Part shown: one piece after another, positions 7,000 to 14,087 of the stretch
Numbering within the stretch: the stretch's first letter is position 1
Layout of the letters: every line of letters begins with the position of its first letter
Assembly (NCBI GenBank): GCA_002385815.1
Contig: DGEE01000001.1
Span: 31,959-52,872 of the forward strand
DNA length: 20,914 bases
Direction of reading: 5' to 3'
From: Hungateiclostridiaceae bacterium UBA3934
GTDB taxonomy: Bacteria; Bacillota; Clostridia; Acetivibrionales; DTU013
Translations under genes and position numbers: made by a program
The notes under the pieces: generated by a model
The model's input: the letters and a program-made list of their open reading frames with translations, nothing else
Databases searched by the model: none
What the model was told of the DNA's origin: nothing

Positions 7000-9333
7000 A
7001 TGAAATTTACCAATGGTTACTGGTTGATGAGGGACGGCGTCACACTTGCTTTCCCTGTGGAAATCAGAGATGTCAGGGTTTGTGATGGTCTGCTGAAGCT
7101 GTTTGTCGCCACCAGGCCTGTAAGACACAGAGGAGATACCCTCGATGGCCCCATGCTGACATATGAATTTTCTTCTCCGTTTGCTGACGCGATCAGTGTG
7201 AAGGTGTACCACTTCAAGGGCGGACTGGCCAGAGGGCCTGAGTTTGAGCTGCATAAAGAAGAAGGCTATACACCTGTGATAACACAGGACGATGAATACA
7301 TCACTATGACATCGGGCAGGCTTGCCATGAGGCTGAGGAAATCAGGCGGCTGGAGTATGGATTTCCTGTACGACGGCAAAAGGCTGACAGGAAACGGTCA
7401 TAAGAACACCGGGTATCTGACTGTGGCCGGTGAAGGCGCCTATATGCGCGAGCAGCTGGATCTCGGTGTCGGCGAATACATATATGGCCTGGGTGAGCGC
7501 TTTACACCATTCGTTAAAAACGGCCAGGTAGTGGATATCTGGAATGAAGACGGCGGCACCAGCAGCGAACTGTCTTACAAGAATATTCCGTTCTACATTT
7601 CCAGCAAGGGCTACGGAGTTTTTGTCAACAATACGGGCAAGGTCTCATATGAAATAGGCTCTGAAAATGTTTCAAAGGTACAGTTCAGTGTGCCGGGCGA
7701 ATGTCTGGAGTATTATTTGATTGGCGGCGAGTCGCCCAAAGAAGTACTTTCCAATTACACGCTGCTTACAGGCAGACCAGCTCTCCCGCCCGCATGGTCT
7801 TTCGGTCTGTGGCTGACCACATCCTTCACCACCAGTTACGATGAGGAGACTGTGACCAGTTTTATCGACGGCATGGCACAGCGCGACCTGCCGCTGCATG
7901 TATTCCATTTCGACTGTTTCTGGATGAAAGAAAGCCAGTGGTGTGACTTCACATGGGACAAGGATGTGTTCCCGGAGCCTGAGGCGATGTTGAGAAGACT
8001 GAAAGAAAGAGGACTTAAGATATGTGTATGGATCAACCCGTATATAGCCCAGAAATCACATCTGTTCGATGAGGGCATGGAAAAGGGATACCTGATCAGG
8101 AGGCCTGACGGAAGTGTCTGGCAGTGGGACAGATGGCAGGCTGGCATGGGCATAGTCGATTTCACTAATCCTGATGCTGTCGAATGGTACAAGAATGAGC
8201 TCAGAAGACTGCTGGATATGGGTGTAGACTGCTTCAAAACGGATTTTGGCGAGAGGATCCCTGTGGATGTGGTTTATCATGACGGTTCTGATCCGGTTCT
8301 TATGCACAATTACTATACTTTGCTGTTCAACAAGGCTGTGTTTGAAGTCCTGACAGAAAAACGCGGTCCGAATGAGGCTGTGCTCTTTGCACGGTCTGCA
8401 ACTGCCGGCGGTCAGAAGTTCCCGGTACACTGGGGCGGTGACTGCTCGGCCAATTACGATTCCATGGCTGAAAGCCTTCGCGGCGGGCTGTCACTGTGTG
8501 CATCCGGATTCGGCTTCTGGAGCCATGACATAGGTGGATTCGAAAGGACTGCGCCGCCGGACATCTACAAGCGCTGGACTGCCTTCGGGCTGCTCTCGTC
8601 CCATAGCAGACTGCACGGCAATGAATCCTACAGGGTGCCCTGGCTGTTTGATGAGGAAGCTGTGGATGTGCTGAGATTTTTCACGAAGCTCAAATGCAGG
8701 CTGATGCCCTACATTTACAGTGCTGCATGTGAAGCGGCTTACGACGGCATTCCGGCGATGAGGGCAATGTTCCTCGAATTCCCTGAGGATCCGGGCTGTC
8801 TGCAGCTCGACAGGCAGTACATGCTGGGCAGCTCGCTGCTGGTGGCTCCGATATTCAATGATGCAGGCATGGCACAGTATTATTTGCCGGCAGGAAAATG
8901 GACCAATCTTATTAGCGGAGAGAAAATAGACGGTGGATGCTGGAGAAATGAGAAGCACGATTACATGAGCCTTCCGCTCCTTGTAAGAGAGAACTCCGTT
9001 ATAGCCATCGGGGAAACAGACGACAGACCGGACTACGATTATGCAGACGGCGTGGAATTCCACATCTTCGAGCTTTCCGACGGAGCCAGTGCGGATTCAG
9101 TGGTTTACGGTACGGACGGACACAAGCATCTGACATTCAGGGTATCGAAGAGCGGCAATGTGGTAGACATGGAGACTGTTTCTGATCCGGTTGCTTCCGG
9201 CAAGCAATGGTATGCGGTGCTGAGAGGTACGGAAAAGGTGTCTTCAGTTGAAGGCGGCCGCGCGGAGACAGTCGAAACCGGTGTAAAGATAATACCTGAC
9301 AAGGGTATCGGGACTGTCAGAGTGGTGCTATGA
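7000..9333 (+). CDS. yicI: GH31 alpha-xylosidase (YicI-like)
   Basis: This 777-residue protein closely follows Escherichia coli YicI (772 residues), an alpha-xylosidase that removes alpha-1,6-xylose from isoprimeverose and xyloglucan oligosaccharides. Shared stretches run the whole length: LGVGEYIYGLGERFTPFV, PPAWSFGLWLTTSFTTSYDE, HVFHFDCFWMKESQWCDF and SGFGFWSHDIGGFE. The nucleophile is Asp415 in CFKTDFGERIP and the acid/base is Asp481 in HWGGDCSANYDSMAE. An N-terminal beta-sandwich, the (beta/alpha)8 barrel with its insert, and C-terminal beta domains are all present. AGGAGGT lies just before ATG 7000. There is no signal peptide, so it is cytoplasmic. It is divergent from the AraC regulator. 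Alpha-glucosidase activity is a possible alternative, but the YicI-like sequence favours xylose. Confidence 0.95.
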   Translation: MKFTNGYWLMRDGVTLAFPVEIRDVRVCDGLLKLFVATRPVRHRGDTLDGPMLTYEFSSPFADAISVKVYHFKGGLARGPEFELHKEEGYTPVITQDDEYITMTSGRLAMRLRKSGGWSMDFLYDGKRLTGNGHKNTGYLTVAGEGAYMREQLDLGVGEYIYGLGERFTPFVKNGQVVDIWNEDGGTSSELSYKNIPFYISSKGYGVFVNNTGKVSYEIGSENVSKVQFSVPGECLEYYLIGGESPKEVLSNYTLLTGRPALPPAWSFGLWLTTSFTTSYDEETVTSFIDGMAQRDLPLHVFHFDCFWMKESQWCDFTWDKDVFPEPEAMLRRLKERGLKICVWINPYIAQKSHLFDEGMEKGYLIRRPDGSVWQWDRWQAGMGIVDFTNPDAVEWYKNELRRLLDMGVDCFKTDFGERIPVDVVYHDGSDPVLMHNYYTLLFNKAVFEVLTEKRGPNEAVLFARSATAGGQKFPVHWGGDCSANYDSMAESLRGGLSLCASGFGFWSHDIGGFERTAPPDIYKRWTAFGLLSSHSRLHGNESYRVPWLFDEEAVDVLRFFTKLKCRLMPYIYSAACEAAYDGIPAMRAMFLEFPEDPGCLQLDRQYMLGSSLLVAPIFNDAGMAQYYLPAGKWTNLISGEKIDGGCWRNEKHDYMSLPLLVRENSVIAIGETDDRPDYDYADGVEFHIFELSDGASADSVVYGTDGHKHLTFRVSKSGNVVDMETVSDPVASGKQWYAVLRGTEKVSSVEGGRAETVETGVKIIPDKGIGTVRVVL

Positions 9334-9390
9334 TATAATCCGGCATTATTGCTCAAAACAGGTGATAAAGACCGAAAAACAGCGAAAAAC

Positions 9391-9419
9391 TTGATATGTC
9401 CATTTCCAGGTAATATAAT
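9391..9419 (+). promoter_or_regulatory. Promoter of the zinc-ribbon gene
   Basis: TTGATA (9391-9396) and TATAAT (9414-9419) are 17 bp apart, a near-consensus sigma-A promoter. Transcription should begin about 9426. Confidence 0.7.
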
Positions 9420-9427
9420 GAAGATAG

Positions 9428-9455
9428 CGGTCGGCAGGTACTTTCCTGCCGACCG
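9428..9455 (+). promoter_or_regulatory. Strong hairpin at the predicted 5' end of the zinc-ribbon transcript
   Basis: CGGTCGGCAGG (9428-9438) and CCTGCCGACCG (9445-9455) form a perfect 11-bp, GC-rich stem with a 6-nt loop. No T-run follows, so it is not a terminator for the GH31 gene. It begins one or two bases after the predicted transcription start, as expected for a 5'-end stabilising or regulatory hairpin. Confidence 0.55.
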
Positions 9456-9509
9456 GCAAATAATGACACATATACTGCGTCAGCAGAACTACAAAGTGAG
9501 GGGACCAGG

Positions 9510-9791
9510 ATGTTCGAAGACAAAATGTTGGTATGCAGGGATTGTGGGCAGGAATTCGTATTTACTGTGGGAGAACAGGAATTTTTTGCGGCAAGGGGTT
9601 TTCAGAATGAGCCCGGAAGGTGCAAGGAATGCAGAGCGGCGAGAAAAGCCCTTTATGGAAATGGCGCCAAAAGAGAAATGTTTGACGCAGTATGTGCCCA
9701 GTGCGGAAAAGAGGCAAAAATACCTTTCAAGCCGAGATTGGGGAAACCCGTCTATTGCAGTGAGTGTTTTTCAAATCGTGATCAGGAATAA
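9510..9791 (+). CDS. Small zinc-ribbon protein with CxxC-x17-CxxC motif
   Basis: A 93-residue protein with two zinc-binding modules. The first (residues about 1-45) has CRDCGQEFVFTVGEQEFF and then CKECR, the 'probable zinc-ribbon' pattern. The second has CAQCGKE and CSEC with exactly 17 residues between the pairs, the CxxC-x17-CxxC signature. Proteins of this kind are common in Clostridia and other anaerobes; their function is unknown, though nucleic-acid or protein binding is often supposed. ATG 9510 follows GAGGGG by six bases. It has its own promoter and sits immediately before the DnaA-box region. A larger overlapping frame (9349-9810) is a shadow without protein-like sequence. Confidence 0.9.
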   Translation: MFEDKMLVCRDCGQEFVFTVGEQEFFAARGFQNEPGRCKECRAARKALYGNGAKREMFDAVCAQCGKEAKIPFKPRLGKPVYCSECFSNRDQE

Positions 9792-9836
9792 AACCGGATC
9801 CAGCATGTAAAAGTGAAAAGATTGTATTTTGTCGGA

Positions 9837-9863
9837 AGCCCTGTGGATAACATCAACAGGGCT
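9837..9863. repeat. 8-bp inverted repeat downstream of the zinc-ribbon gene
   Basis: AGCCCTGT (9837-9844) is perfectly complementary to ACAGGGCT (9856-9863) with an 11-nt loop. The loop and left arm contain the first DnaA box (9842-9850). No T-run follows. Confidence 0.45.
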
Positions 9864-10043
9864 ATGACTGTATGCGAACAGCAAGGTCTGTTTTTTCGGC
9901 TTTGCAGGTATCCCCGGCCAATGATGACAAAATTTGCACCACAGTGTTATCCACAGCTTAGGAAAGCCTGAAATATAGTTATACACATGGTTATCCACAT
10001 TATCCACAAGAAATTATTCACAAAACACCTGTTTTGTGAATAA
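9842..10043. other. Cluster of seven DnaA boxes (origin-like or DnaA-binding locus)
   Basis: Seven exact matches to TTATNCACA lie within 202 bp of non-coding DNA: 9842-9850 (minus strand, TTATCCACA), 9947-9955 (plus, TTATCCACA), 9979-9987 (plus, TTATACACA), 9991-9999 and 10000-10008 (plus, TTATCCACA, directly abutting), 10014-10022 (plus, TTATTCACA) and 10035-10043 (minus, TTATTCACA). Tight same-strand arrays like 9979-10022 are typical of DnaA assembly sites. A moderately AT-rich stretch follows (10090-10140), but I see no clear run of 13-mers or DnaA-trio repeats. The usual origin neighbours dnaA, dnaN and rpmH are absent. The region 9792-10271 otherwise holds only the hpf promoter. Confidence 0.85.
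9877..9896 (+). terminator. Weak terminator candidate
   Basis: AACAG and CTGTT form a 5-bp stem followed by TTTT, about 85 bp past the zinc-ribbon stop codon. The stem is short, so efficiency is doubtful. Confidence 0.35.
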
Positions 10044-10045
10044 TT
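10012..10045. repeat. 34-bp perfect palindrome containing two inverted DnaA boxes
   Basis: The 16 bases at 10012-10027 are exactly complementary to those at 10030-10045, with CC at the centre. The arms carry DnaA boxes at 10014-10022 and 10035-10043 in opposite orientation. No T-tract follows on either side, so a terminator role is unlikely. It could extrude as a cruciform or bind two DnaA protomers face to face. Confidence 0.85.
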
Positions 10046-10156
10046 GTCCGACACTTCAATACCCCTGAAATGACAGTATTTGAGGCTACATGGTGAAAAA
10101 TGTATATATACAGTCAAATATAGCAATACTTTTGGAAGGAATTATGCTGTCTGTTG

Positions 10157-10185
10157 TTGAATACAAATATATGTCTTTTTGTAAT
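10157..10185 (+). promoter_or_regulatory. Putative hpf promoter
   Basis: TTGAAT (10157-10162) and TGTAAT (10180-10185) are 17 bp apart. The leader of about 80 nt contains two small complementary pairs, ATCCCG/CGGGAT (10184-10189 with 10208-10213) and TACCG/CGGTA just after. The promoter begins about 115 bp from the last DnaA box. Confidence 0.45.
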
Positions 10186-10271
10186 CCCGGAGTCCGGAAT
10201 GGGATCACGGGATACCGTAAAATCGGTACTTAGTGTGCATGTCAATACTGATTATGAAAGGGGCAGTGACT

Positions 10272-10805
10272 ATGAATCTGAAAATCACAGGAAAGAACTT
10301 CGATGTAACAGATGCTCTAAAGGAGAGAGTAAATAAAAAGCTGGGCAAGCTGGAGAAATTCTTCAGACCTGGAGCCGAGGCCCAGATCACGATGAGTGTG
10401 GAGAGAAACAGGCATATACTTGAGGTCACGATACTTACCGGCGGGATCAAGTTGCGTGCCGAAGTGACCGGGGATGATATGTATTCATGTATCGACAAGG
10501 CACAGGACATCCTGGAAAGGCAGATAAGGAAGCATAAGACCAGGCTTTCAAAGAGGCTGCAGGAAGGGGTATTGAAGCAGCCCGATGCATTCCGCCCTGA
10601 AGTCGATGTGGAGGAAGAGAAGGAATTCAACGTGGTGCGCACGAAAAGGTTCGCGGTAAAGCCGATGCCTGTGGAGGAGGCCATACTGCAGATGAACCTG
10701 CTGGGGCATGAATTCTACATGTTCTCCAATGCTGAAACGAATCAGGTCAATGTGGTATATAAGCGCAAGGACGGCAACTACGGCCTGATCGAGCCGGAAT
10801 TCTGA
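10272..10805 (+). CDS. hpf: Ribosome hibernation-promoting factor, long form
   Basis: Hpf binds the 30S decoding region of idle ribosomes and, in its long form, joins two 70S particles into inactive 100S dimers. The 177-residue protein has the N-terminal S30AE domain (about 1-100, opening MNLKITGKNFDVTDALKERV), a charged linker (about 105-122, EVDVEEEKEF) and the C-terminal dimerisation domain (about 123-177, with VVRTKRFAVKPMPVEEAILQ and KRKDGNYGLIEPEF). The start is ATG 10272, preceded by AAGGGG about nine bases away. An in-frame ATG at 10233 adds 13 residues not seen in the family. The gene usually responds to stationary phase or stress. Here its upstream region carries the DnaA-box cluster. 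Confidence 0.97.
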   Translation: MNLKITGKNFDVTDALKERVNKKLGKLEKFFRPGAEAQITMSVERNRHILEVTILTGGIKLRAEVTGDDMYSCIDKAQDILERQIRKHKTRLSKRLQEGVLKQPDAFRPEVDVEEEKEFNVVRTKRFAVKPMPVEEAILQMNLLGHEFYMFSNAETNQVNVVYKRKDGNYGLIEPEF

Positions 10806-10851
10806 TGTATGCCGGTGTATTCAGATATAAAAACGAAGCAGTTGTGAAATA

Positions 10852-10878
10852 AATAGTGACGCTGAAAGCGTCACTATT
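10852..10878. promoter_or_regulatory. Perfect 11-bp inverted repeat between hpf and lpd
   Basis: AATAGTGACGC (10852-10862) and GCGTCACTATT (10868-10878) pair perfectly around TGAAA. The repeat ends six bases before the lpd SD. The following ATTAGTTT is a poor T-tract, so it may be a weak hpf terminator, an attenuator, or a dimeric operator for lpd. Confidence 0.6.
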
Positions 10879-10897
10879 AGTTTGGAGAGTGTTTGAA

Positions 10898-12292
10898 TTG
10901 ATCTATGATCTGATCATTGCAGGAGGGGGCCCTGCAGGCTATCATGCTGCGGAACTGGCGGGCAGATCAGGGCTGAGGACACTGCTGGCTGAGAAAAGAC
11001 ATATCGGCGGTGTTTGCCTGAATGAGGGCTGTATACCTTCAAAGACTTTGCTTTACAGCGCAAAGCTCTTTTATGGAGCTGTCCACGGTGAGAAATTCGG
11101 CATAACTGTTGAAAATGCCGCCCTGGACCATAAAAAGGTCATCAACAGAAAAAACAAGGTGGTAAGGACGCTGGCCGCAGGAGTGAAGGCAAGGCTCAGA
11201 GACAGCGATGTGACAGTAGTCGAAGGTACTGCTGAGATAACCGGGATGAAGCCCGGCGGCAATGGGGATACGGCCGTATTCGAGGTGAAGATCGGGGATG
11301 TGGTGTATGCCGGACGCCGTATCCTGGTTGCGACAGGTTCGGAACCGGTGATACCTGCATTGCCCGGCGTAAGGGAGGGGCTTGACTCCGGCCGTGTGCT
11401 GACAAACAGGGAGATCTTCGATCTGAAAGAAGTACCTGAGTCCCTTGCTGTAATCGGCGGGGGCATAGTCGGGCTTGAGATGGCCTCATATTTCAGTGCT
11501 GCAGGCAGCTGTGTAACAGTGCTGGAATTGCTGGATCATGTGGCAGGCCCGGTCGACAGGGAGATTTCCGGCATCCTGCAGAAAAACCTTGCGAAAAGGG
11601 GTGTTGAGTTCCTGCTGAATTGCAGGGTCACTGAAATCAGTGACCGCGGGGTAGTCTATACACACGTATCGGATGGCAGCGGAGACCTGAAATGTGTGGA
11701 TGCTGATAAAGTGCTTGTGAGCATTGGAAGAAAGCCGGCGACGGAGGGCCTGGGGCTCGAGAACATAGGCGTTGCCATGGAAAAAGGCCGGGTCATGACC
11801 GATCTGCACGGCAGGACCAATGTCCCGGGCGTATACGCCGCAGGCGATGTAAATGGTATATCTATGCTGGCGCATACGGCATACCGGGAAGCTGAGGTCT
11901 GCATCAACGATATGCTGGGGATAGTGGATGAGATCAGGTATAATGCAATACCTTCAGTAATCTATACCGATCCCGAGGCAGCCGGAGTGGGTGAGACGGA
12001 GGAATCAGCGGCTGAAAAGGGGATCGATTTTGAAACGGCAAAGCTCCCGATGACATACAGCGGAAGATATGCCGCCGAAAATGAGAGAGGGGACGGTATT
12101 TGCAAGGTTCTGATCGATAAGCGCCTCAGGACTGTCATTGGTGTACACATGATCGGCAGCTATTCGTCGGAGATCATATACGGAGCAGCGATGGCGATAG
12201 AAAAAGGGATGCGGGTCGACGACCTGAAAAAGGTAGTGTTCCCGCACCCGACAGTATCAGAGATCATCAGGGAAGTGATAACCGGGTTTTGA
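10898..12292 (+). CDS. lpdA: Dihydrolipoyl dehydrogenase
   Basis: An FAD-dependent disulfide oxidoreductase that reoxidises dihydrolipoyl groups with NAD+. The protein is 464 residues when started at TTG 10898, which follows GGAGAG (10884-10889) by eight bases and puts the FAD-binding IYDLIIAGGGPAGYHAAELA at the very N-terminus. In-frame GTG codons at 10856 and 10889 are poorer: the first lies inside a hairpin and the second abuts the SD. The redox pair is Cys40/Cys45 in GGVCLNEGCIPSK; a second Rossmann motif (AVIGGGIVGLEMASYF) binds NAD; AAGDVNG and the C-terminal FPHPTVSE, with the catalytic His, complete the family pattern. There is no lipoyl domain and no 2-oxoacid dehydrogenase or glycine-cleavage genes nearby, so its partner complex lies elsewhere. 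It is separated from hpf by the 10852-10878 hairpin. Confidence 0.95.
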   Translation: MIYDLIIAGGGPAGYHAAELAGRSGLRTLLAEKRHIGGVCLNEGCIPSKTLLYSAKLFYGAVHGEKFGITVENAALDHKKVINRKNKVVRTLAAGVKARLRDSDVTVVEGTAEITGMKPGGNGDTAVFEVKIGDVVYAGRRILVATGSEPVIPALPGVREGLDSGRVLTNREIFDLKEVPESLAVIGGGIVGLEMASYFSAAGSCVTVLELLDHVAGPVDREISGILQKNLAKRGVEFLLNCRVTEISDRGVVYTHVSDGSGDLKCVDADKVLVSIGRKPATEGLGLENIGVAMEKGRVMTDLHGRTNVPGVYAAGDVNGISMLAHTAYREAEVCINDMLGIVDEIRYNAIPSVIYTDPEAAGVGETEESAAEKGIDFETAKLPMTYSGRYAAENERGDGICKVLIDKRLRTVIGVHMIGSYSSEIIYGAAMAIEKGMRVDDLKKVVFPHPTVSEIIREVITGF

Positions 12293-12300
12293 TCGGCTAC

Positions 12301-12336
12301 GGGCCTTGGGGACGGTGATACCCGCCCCCAGGGCCC
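12301..12336. terminator. GC-rich terminator-like hairpin between lpd and the histidine kinase
   Basis: GGGCCTTGGGG (12301-12311) pairs with CCCCAGGGCCC (12326-12336) with one U-G, followed by GGAATTTTA. It lies nine bases past the lpd stop codon and between converging genes. Confidence 0.65.
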
Positions 12337-12381
12337 GGAATTTTACAGGAAGTCTGCCGGTCCGGTCAGTATCGGCAGATT

Positions 12382-13646
12382 TCATTGCTGCGCGAGGTTG
12401 AAGCTGATCGTTACTTTGAACAGGTCACCGTCGATATCTACCCTGAACCTGCCGCCGCACAGCCTGGTAAAGCTTCCCGCTATGGAAAGGCCAAGGCCGC
12501 TCCCTTCCGAAGTACGCGATTCGTCGCCGCGCGTGAACCGCTGCAGTATTTCCTCCGCCGTGAAATCCATCTCGTAGCCGGCGGTGTTCTTCACCGTTGC
12601 GACAGCCATGCCTTCTGTCTCCTCAAGGGTGATGTATACCCTGGTACCCTGGAGCGAGTACTTAAGCGCATTGTCGATCACGTTCCGGAACACCCTGTAG
12701 AGTTTTTGCCATCAGTATAAATTTGCATCGGTTTTTCTGACAGCTTAACCCTGAAGGCAAGTCCTGATTTTTCGATCCTGTCACTCATGTCGGCCAGCGT
12801 CTGCTCGATCAGCTTCCTGAGATCGAGTTTTTCGATATCCACCGGCATGTTGCCGCTGGTGCTCTTGGCCAGGTCAAAAAGGTCCGAAACCATATTGCTG
12901 AGTCTGCCGGTCTTTTCGCCCAGTATCCTGACGTAGTCCCTTGCCGTTTCTGACAGGTCTTCTTCTTTAGTAAGCAGATCGATATAGCTTACGATGGAGG
13001 TCAATGGCGTTTTGAGGTCGTGGGATACATTCGTTATGAGCGCCACCTTCATCCTCTCGAATTTCATCTGCTCTTCAAGGCTTTCGTTGAAACCCCGGTT
13101 GATATCCATGTATGTCCTGTTGTTTCCTTTTACATACCAGTAAATCATTATTACTTCAAGCACAGGAGGAATGAGAGCAGCATAGGTTTCCAGCGCGACG
13201 GACAGAAAAGTGAGGAATACGTATACGAAGCTCATGATTATGAAAATGAGCTGCCTGTAAAACAGCGATTTTGTCAGCGGGTACCTGGAAAACCTCCTGC
13301 CGTCGAACAGGCTGACTGCAAAATCATAAATCCAGTAGAGGAATTTGTAAATAAGGCTGTGTTTTATCAGGCTTCCCGCCTTTATCTTGCGTATGATCGC
13401 AAGCACGATCATCCCACATAAGGCGGTTACTGATAATGTTATGATCCCAAATATGACCAGTGTCCCTTTCTGGTATGCGGTCAGAACCCCTGTGTCATAC
13501 GGCCCCGTTTCAAACGCTGCTATAGCCAGCAGGTACCATAACACTACCAGGAAGCATAATACTGCGATCAATATATCCGAGTAAACGGAATCGATCTTCC
13601 CCGGGTGAAGTTCTCTGTCATCGGGCTTTCTGCCTGTCACTGCCAC
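12382..13646 (-). pseudogene. Sensor histidine kinase interrupted by a frameshift
   Basis: Two minus-strand frames make one kinase. The first (13646 to about 12707) has four membrane segments (roughly residues 24-45, 61-86, 130-150 and 155-172) and the phosphoacceptor His209 in ALITNVSHDLKTPLTSIVSY. The second, read in another frame down to 12382, supplies the N box (FRNVIDNALKYS) and the ATP-lid box (GDESRTSEGSGLGLSIA). They meet at a run of five A residues (plus-strand T 12703-12707); one more A would give GKKLYRVFRNVIDN, the expected sequence, and a protein of about 421 residues. The GTG 13646 start lacks a clear SD, so the true start is uncertain. No response regulator is adjacent, which is unusual for this kinase type. 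Genuine mutation and sequencing error cannot be told apart here. Confidence 0.88.
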
Positions 13647-13696
13647 CAGGTATATGGTATTGTAGGGTATGATTCTTACAACCGACCTGATGAAAT

Positions 13697-13713
13697 TCTT
13701 AAAAATATCTTAA
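13697..13713 (-). promoter_or_regulatory. OmpR/PhoB-type direct repeat upstream of the histidine kinase
   Basis: On the minus strand TTAAGA-TATTT-TTAAGA gives two identical hexamers 11 bp apart, the spacing used by OmpR/PhoB-family response regulators. It lies about 50 bp upstream of the kinase start. A TACAAT follows with no good -35. Confidence 0.35.
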
Positions 13714-13977
13714 CTTTGCGGCCGTTCCGGCTAAGGCCGCCGTCATGGGCAGTTTCGATAAGTTCCTGACCATCTGCCTGCCGGCGTGATTAAGTTATCG
13801 GCGTATCTCAAGAGTATTATAATACACATCCCGGGATTTTTGGACCTGAGTGCAGATAGGGACTTTGAGTGTGTCTGAAGCTGAAGCGTTATTTTACTGG
13901 TGTTGCGGGGAAAATATTACGGGTATTTTGAAAAAGAAAAGCATTCCTGATAAAGTGGGGATTCCTGCTGAAAACTG

Positions 13978-14006
13978 TTCAAACGGATGCGGGCATGGGG
14001 TATAAT
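13978..14006 (+). promoter_or_regulatory. Promoter of the metallophosphatase gene
   Basis: TTCAAA (13978-13983) and TATAAT (14001-14006) are 17 bp apart, placing the transcript start near 14013. The rest of the gene-free stretch 13714-13977 shows a GC-rich repeat GCGGCC...GGCCGC (13719-13740) and a second TATAAT at 13818-13823, but no gene that I can support. Confidence 0.6.
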
Positions 14007-14087
14007 GGTTGCATAAGGGCAGGTTTTCCAGGCTGACTGCAGGAAATGTATCTGAAACTGTAACCGATGGAGGAATCACAGGGAACG

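Noticed and set aside
9349..9810. A 153-codon plus-strand frame overlapping the zinc-ribbon gene
   Set aside because: Its sequence is a frame shadow without recognisable motifs. The 93-residue frame inside it has exact CxxC spacing and its own SD.
9842..10043. Calling the DnaA-box cluster the chromosomal origin outright
   Set aside because: No dnaA, dnaN or rpmH nearby, no clear unwinding element, and no change in gene strand across it. It is reported as an origin-like cluster only.
10154..10336. A 60-codon frame over the hpf start
   Set aside because: It overlaps the hpf leader and start in another frame and has no SD or conserved sequence.
12678..12720. Programmed -1 frameshifting in the histidine kinase
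   Set aside because: CAAAAAC does not meet the X XXY YYZ rule at the first position, no stimulatory hairpin was evident, and kinases of this type are not known to use frameshifting.
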